Source: Candidatus Sumerlaeota bacterium (GTDB taxonomy: Bacteria; Sumerlaeota; Sumerlaeia; JADFCT01). Taken from it: DNA of 9,151 nucleotides. The notes below the pieces were generated by a model that saw only the letters and a program-made list of their open reading frames with translations, did no database searches and was not told where the DNA came from. Both the position numbers and the translations under genes were made by a program. Positions within the stretch are counted from its first letter, which is position 1, and every line of letters begins with the position of its first letter. The stretch covers positions 1 to 9,151 of the forward strand of contig JAPLSP010000407.1 in the NCBI GenBank assembly GCA_026398575.1, written 5' to 3'. Positions 6,709-9,151 of this stretch are shown here, piece after piece.

Positions 6709-8408
6709 CAAAAACGCTATCGCTCCCGGATTACCCTGCTTTCCTCGCCGCGCTGAAGGAACGCATTCTCCAAGCTCGCACCTCCGCCGCACGTGCGGTC
6801 AACCGTGATTTGATCCTGCTTTACTGGGACATCGGACAGGGCATTGTAGAAAAACAACAGACGCAAGGATGGGGTGAGGCTGTCGTCGAACGCCTTTCCG
6901 CCGACCTGCGGGCCGCGTTTCCAGACATGCTCGGGTTTTCCGTCGCAAACCTCTGGAGAATGAAACAGTTCTACCTCGCGCACACGTCGCCTGAATTTCT
7001 CGCGCAAGCTGCGCGAGAATTGAAAAAGGCGCAGAGGCCAATTCTGGAACAAGCTGTGCCAGAAATTGTCTTGACCGAAATTCTCGCACAAGCTGTGCGA
7101 GAAACTGTTTCGACTAAAATTCTCGCACAAGCTGTGCGAGAATTAATCGCTTCGGTTCCTTGGGGACATCATGTATTGCTGATGGGCAAGCTTGCCGACC
7201 CCGCCGCCCGTCTCTTCTATCTGCGCGCCGTCGCCCAGTTGGGCTGGAGCCGCAGCGTCCTGCTCAACCAAATCAAAGCCGGAGCCTACGAACGGGCGGT
7301 AAAGGAAAAGAAGACCCATAACTTCCCCCTCGCTCTCCCAGAGCATTTTGCGGAGCAGGCCGACGAGATGATGAAGAGCCGGTATAACCTCGAATTTGTC
7401 GGGCTCGCCCGCGCCATGAAGGAGCGCGATCTTGAAAATCGGTTAATTGGAAGATTGCAGCAGTTCATCCTCGAACTCGGCTACGGCTTCTGCTTCGTCG
7501 GACGGCAATACCGCCTCGCGCTTGGCGCCAAGGAATATTTCGTGGACTTGCTCTTCTACCACCGGTTCCTCAAGTGCCTCGTCGCCTTCGATCTCAAGAT
7601 CGTCGCCTTTGAACCCGAGCATGCCGGAAAGATGGATTTCTATCTCAACCTTCTCAACGACAGGGAGCGCGCCCCGGATGACCGACCCTCCATCGGCATT
7701 ATCCTGTGCGCCGAGAAGGATGACATTGAAGTCGAGTTCGCCCTCAAAACAAAGCAGAACCCCATCGGCGTCGCCGAATATCAGCTCCAGGCAAAACTCC
7801 CCGCAAAACTCAAGGGACGCCTGCCTTCGGCAAGGCAGCTCAGCAACGCCGTCCGTGAAATCATTTCAGTGGAGAAATCGGACATAAATCGGACAAATCG
7901 GACATCGCTCCTCGCGGCGGACCGCACGGACGAGGATCGTCCGCGCAAAGGGCTCGCAAAGGGCTCACAAAGGGCTCATAAAGGGCTCATCCCTCCCTCG
8001 CGCGAGAATCAGCAAAATATCTTGGAAATTTCGGGAAAAGGCGTCATCAAAGGCGGCGTAGAACGCGCAGATCAAGAAGCGCCGGTGAAAACGCCGGTGA
8101 AAACGCCGGTGAAAACGCTGGTGAAAGCGTCGGTGAAAACGCTGGTGAAAGCGTCGGTGAAAACGCTGGTGAAAGCGCCGGTGAAAACGTCGGTGAAAAC
8201 GTCGGTGAAAGCGTCGGTGAAATCGTCGGTGAAAATCATGGATTTGATCCGGCAGAATGTTTTCATCACCTTGGTAGAACTGGCGGCGCAGTTGGGAGTG
8301 ACGAAACGGTCCGTGGAAAGAAATATTCAAAAGCTTCAGTCCGAAGGTTGCTTGAAGCGCATTGGGCCGGACAAAGGCGGACATTGGGAAGTTATTGACA
8401 TAAAATAA
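6705..8408 (+). CDS. DUF1016 (YhcG-type) PD-(D/E)XK nuclease fused through repeats to a winged helix-turn-helix
   Basis: A 567-residue protein. Residues 1-180 match the DUF1016 N-terminal domain (AVNRDLILLYWDIGQGIVEK; VPWGHHVLLMGKL), interrupted at about 97-147 by four in-frame palindrome-encoded repeats of the ILAQAVRE type. Residues about 190-388 form the nuclease domain, with FVDLLFYHR (D281) and VAFDLK (D296, K298), the D-X14-(D/E)XK core with Asp in place of the usual Glu, followed by PEHAGKMDFYLN. Typical family members end near here. The extra 180 residues comprise a low-complexity linker, a VKT/VKA repeat tract (about 460-511) and a winged HTH (512-567, LAAQLGVTKRSVERNIQKL, ending RIGPDKGGHWEV) of the kind found at the end of AlbA/Schlafen-type proteins. 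The start lies in the ATGA overlap with res and has no ribosome binding site of its own, so translation is probably coupled. DUF1016 genes commonly sit in restriction-modification islands; the biochemical role is not settled. Confidence 0.9.
   Translation: MTKTLSLPDYPAFLAALKERILQARTSAARAVNRDLILLYWDIGQGIVEKQQTQGWGEAVVERLSADLRAAFPDMLGFSVANLWRMKQFYLAHTSPEFLAQAARELKKAQRPILEQAVPEIVLTEILAQAVRETVSTKILAQAVRELIASVPWGHHVLLMGKLADPAARLFYLRAVAQLGWSRSVLLNQIKAGAYERAVKEKKTHNFPLALPEHFAEQADEMMKSRYNLEFVGLARAMKERDLENRLIGRLQQFILELGYGFCFVGRQYRLALGAKEYFVDLLFYHRFLKCLVAFDLKIVAFEPEHAGKMDFYLNLLNDRERAPDDRPSIGIILCAEKDDIEVEFALKTKQNPIGVAEYQLQAKLPAKLKGRLPSARQLSNAVREIISVEKSDINRTNRTSLLAADRTDEDRPRKGLAKGSQRAHKGLIPPSRENQQNILEISGKGVIKGGVERADQEAPVKTPVKTPVKTLVKASVKTLVKASVKTLVKAPVKTSVKTSVKASVKSSVKIMDLIRQNVFITLVELAAQLGVTKRSVERNIQKLQSEGCLKRIGPDKGGHWEVIDIK
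6997..7142 (+). repeat. Four in-frame palindromic repeats inside the DUF1016 gene
   Basis: Each copy has two 10-nt arms around a 3-nt AGC loop: copy 1 at 6997-7019, copy 2 at 7042-7064, copy 3 at 7081-7103, copy 4 at 7120-7142. Copies 1, 3 and 4 are perfect; copy 2 has one mismatch. Copies 3 and 4 share the left arm TTCTCGCACA. Copy 1 has TTCTCGCGCA with the matching change in its right arm, and copy 2 has TTCTGGAACA with a matching C-G to G-C swap. Start-to-start spacing is 45, 39 and 39 bp, all multiples of three. The encoded peptides are FLAQAARE, ILEQAVPE, ILAQAVRE and ILAQAVRE. Confidence 0.95.
7875..7990 (+). repeat. Short tandem repeats in the DUF1016 linker (9-bp x3 and 11-bp x4)
   Basis: Two arrays encode the linker after the nuclease domain. 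AAATCGGAC occurs at 7875, 7886 and 7895. AAAGGGCTCGC, AAAGGGCTCAC and two copies of AAAGGGCTCAT follow without gaps at 7947-7990. The 11-bp unit is not a multiple of three, so the encoded residues (KGLAKGSQRAHKGLI) differ between units. One unit more would move translation to a frame with TAG at 8059-8061. One unit fewer would enter a frame open through the 12-bp array as Gly-Glu-Asn-Ala repeats. Either change removes the winged-HTH tail but spares the nuclease. Confidence 0.9.
8081..8236 (+). repeat. 12-bp tandem array (13 units) encoding a VKT/VKA-rich linker
   Basis: Thirteen uninterrupted 12-bp units with core GGTGAAA, consensus G(C/T)(C/T)GGTGAAA(A/G)C; the first three are identical (GCCGGTGAAAAC). 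Units 4-8 alternate GCTGGTGAAAGC and GTCGGTGAAAAC, suggesting later expansion of a 24-bp double unit. Twelve bases keep the frame, so copy-number change would only lengthen or shorten the Lys/Thr/Val-rich linker between the nuclease and the winged HTH. The tract is strongly basic. Similar GKT/VKT repeats precede this type of winged HTH in AlbA/Schlafen-type proteins, as I recall them. Confidence 0.96.
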
Positions 8409-8411
8409 GGA
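8407..8411 (+). promoter_or_regulatory. Ribosome binding site of the methyltransferase gene
   Basis: AAGGA overlaps the TAA stop of the DUF1016 gene and is separated by eight bases from the ATG at 8420. It is the best Shine-Dalgarno match before any gene in the window and fixes the methyltransferase start. It also allows initiation independent of, or re-initiation after, the upstream gene. Confidence 0.75.
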
Positions 8412-8419
8412 CAACTCGC

Positions 8420-9151
8420 ATGGCCAGGAAACCGAATACAGCCAAGACCGTCGAAACCCTCATCCATCCCGAGGATAAGCGCAGGAATATCCCCACGGCG
8501 GAACTTCAACCTGTGGTCCAGAAAGAGCATGCGGACATCAAACAGGTGAAGTATCAGCGCAATATTGATCTCGACCCCCAGCTCGTTTGGCGCGGGAAGG
8601 ATGAACAGGACTGGAGCGACCTTGTTGTTCAGGCGCCGCCGCTCTACATTCAGGAGAAGATCCATCCAAAGGTGTTGATTGATGATCTGCTGCGCCATGC
8701 GGCACACGCCAGCAGAGATGCTGGCGCTCCCAGTCAGCCCGACCTGTTCGCCGACTTCAACGGAATGCCCAAGGGCGTGGACAAGACGGAGTTCTATCAG
8801 CACGACCAGAACTGGTCCAACCGCATGATATTGGGCGATTCCCTTCAAGTGATGGCAAGCCTTGCCGAGCGCGAAGTGCTGCGCGGCAAAGTGCAGTGCA
8901 TCTACCTTGACCCGCCCTACGGCATCAAATTCAACAGCAACTTCCAATGGTCCACCACCAGCCGCGACGTGAAGGACGGCAACGTCAGCCACATTACCCG
9001 CGAGCCGGAACAAGTCAAAGCAGTCCGCGACACTTGGCGCGACGGGATCCACAGTTATCTGACGTATCTTCGTGACCGCCTTACTGTCGCCCGCGATTTG
9101 CTCACCGATTACGGTTCCATCTTCGTGCAGATCGGGGATGAAAATGTCCAT
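8420..9151 (+). CDS. DNA methyltransferase (type III Mod-like, N6-adenine/N4-cytosine family), 5' part
   Basis: An open frame of 244 codons that runs off the window end, so the C-terminus is missing. It starts MARKPNTAKTVETLIHPEDK and shows the typical N-terminal stretch of type III-associated methyltransferases: a LFADF segment, NWSNRMILGDSLQVMASL (about 133-150) and catalytic motif IV DPPYGIKFNS at residues 164-173. This is followed by the conserved region through SYLTYLRDRLTVARDLLTDYGSIFVQIGDENVH. With DPPY coming before any AdoMet-binding FxGxG motif, the order fits the beta class. It would methylate the recognition site and protect host DNA; with res broken it may act as an orphan methylase. 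It lies 11 nt after the DUF1016 stop. The segment AHASRDAGAPS is encoded by a perfect hairpin. Confidence 0.93.
   Translation, partial: MARKPNTAKTVETLIHPEDKRRNIPTAELQPVVQKEHADIKQVKYQRNIDLDPQLVWRGKDEQDWSDLVVQAPPLYIQEKIHPKVLIDDLLRHAAHASRDAGAPSQPDLFADFNGMPKGVDKTEFYQHDQNWSNRMILGDSLQVMASLAEREVLRGKVQCIYLDPPYGIKFNSNFQWSTTSRDVKDGNVSHITREPEQVKAVRDTWRDGIHSYLTYLRDRLTVARDLLTDYGSIFVQIGDENVH
8707..8726 (+). repeat. Perfect 8-bp-stem hairpin inside the methyltransferase gene
   Basis: Arms CGCCAGCA (8707-8714) and TGCTGGCG (8719-8726) flank a GAGA loop. The hairpin encodes part of HASRDAGAP, an Ala/Gly-rich stretch just before the LFADF segment, at a place where I expect family members to vary in length. 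The form (GC-rich palindrome with tetraloop) resembles REP-like elements, but one copy cannot show that. Confidence 0.7.

Noticed and set aside
6997..7142. CRISPR-like or IS-end interpretation of the spaced palindromes
   Set aside because: Spacing between copies is short (16-22 bp), the interspersed sequence is in frame and coding, and there are no transposase or cas genes.
7965..8414. Minus-strand open frame with long FHRR repeats opposite the 12-bp array
   Set aside because: It is the reverse translation of the 12-bp repeats; the plus strand carries a recognisable nuclease and winged HTH in an operon.
8336..9151. Minus-strand open frame running off the right end
   Set aside because: It lies opposite an unmistakable methyltransferase (DPPY motif, good ribosome binding site) and is a shadow.

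Overview
The window looks like accessory chromosomal DNA from an uncultured, moderately GC-rich environmental bacterium. No rRNA, tRNA or housekeeping gene is present, so I cannot assign a phylum. The large class III cyclase-ATPase-TPR protein, the small BldC/excisionase-type regulator and the abundant short tandem repeats inside genes are typical of large-genome environmental lineages, but that is only a weak pointer.

Layout. (1) Positions 126-3880, minus strand: a two-gene unit. A 64-residue helix-turn-helix protein overlaps by ATGA a 1187-residue multidomain protein (zinc ribbon, class III adenylate cyclase, STAND/AAA-type ATPase, TPR repeats). The cyclase gene carries a 16-unit heptanucleotide array inside its ATPase domain. 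(2) Positions 3881-4111: an AT-rich divergent control region with a 20-bp-spaced direct repeat and a TTGACA box facing the regulator. (3) Positions 4112-4879: degraded or mosaic coding DNA whose most plausible reading frame shifts at least once; no function recognised. (4) Positions 4949-9151, plus strand: a restriction-modification island in the order res remnant, DUF1016/YhcG-type nuclease, DNA methyltransferase (cut by the window end). The res gene has lost its N-terminal helicase half and has an internal frameshifting deletion. Its last helicase motifs and C-terminal nuclease domain are intact in sequence.

How the genes work together. The restriction island reads as a type III-like system in which the translocase/endonuclease is broken, while the methyltransferase and the DUF1016 nuclease keep open frames. 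These are joined by an ATGA overlap (res/DUF1016) and an 11-nt gap with a good ribosome binding site (DUF1016/mod). The regulator-cyclase unit probably links a DNA-binding switch to cAMP production, with ATPase and TPR modules sensing an unknown input.

The most unusual feature is repeat structure inside coding sequence. The DUF1016 gene has four in-frame palindromes whose arms show compensatory changes, then 9-bp, 11-bp and 12-bp tandem repeats leading to a fused winged-HTH domain. The methyltransferase gene has an 8-bp-stem hairpin. The cyclase has a heptamer array. The 7-bp and 11-bp arrays could act as frame-shifting (phase-variable) switches.
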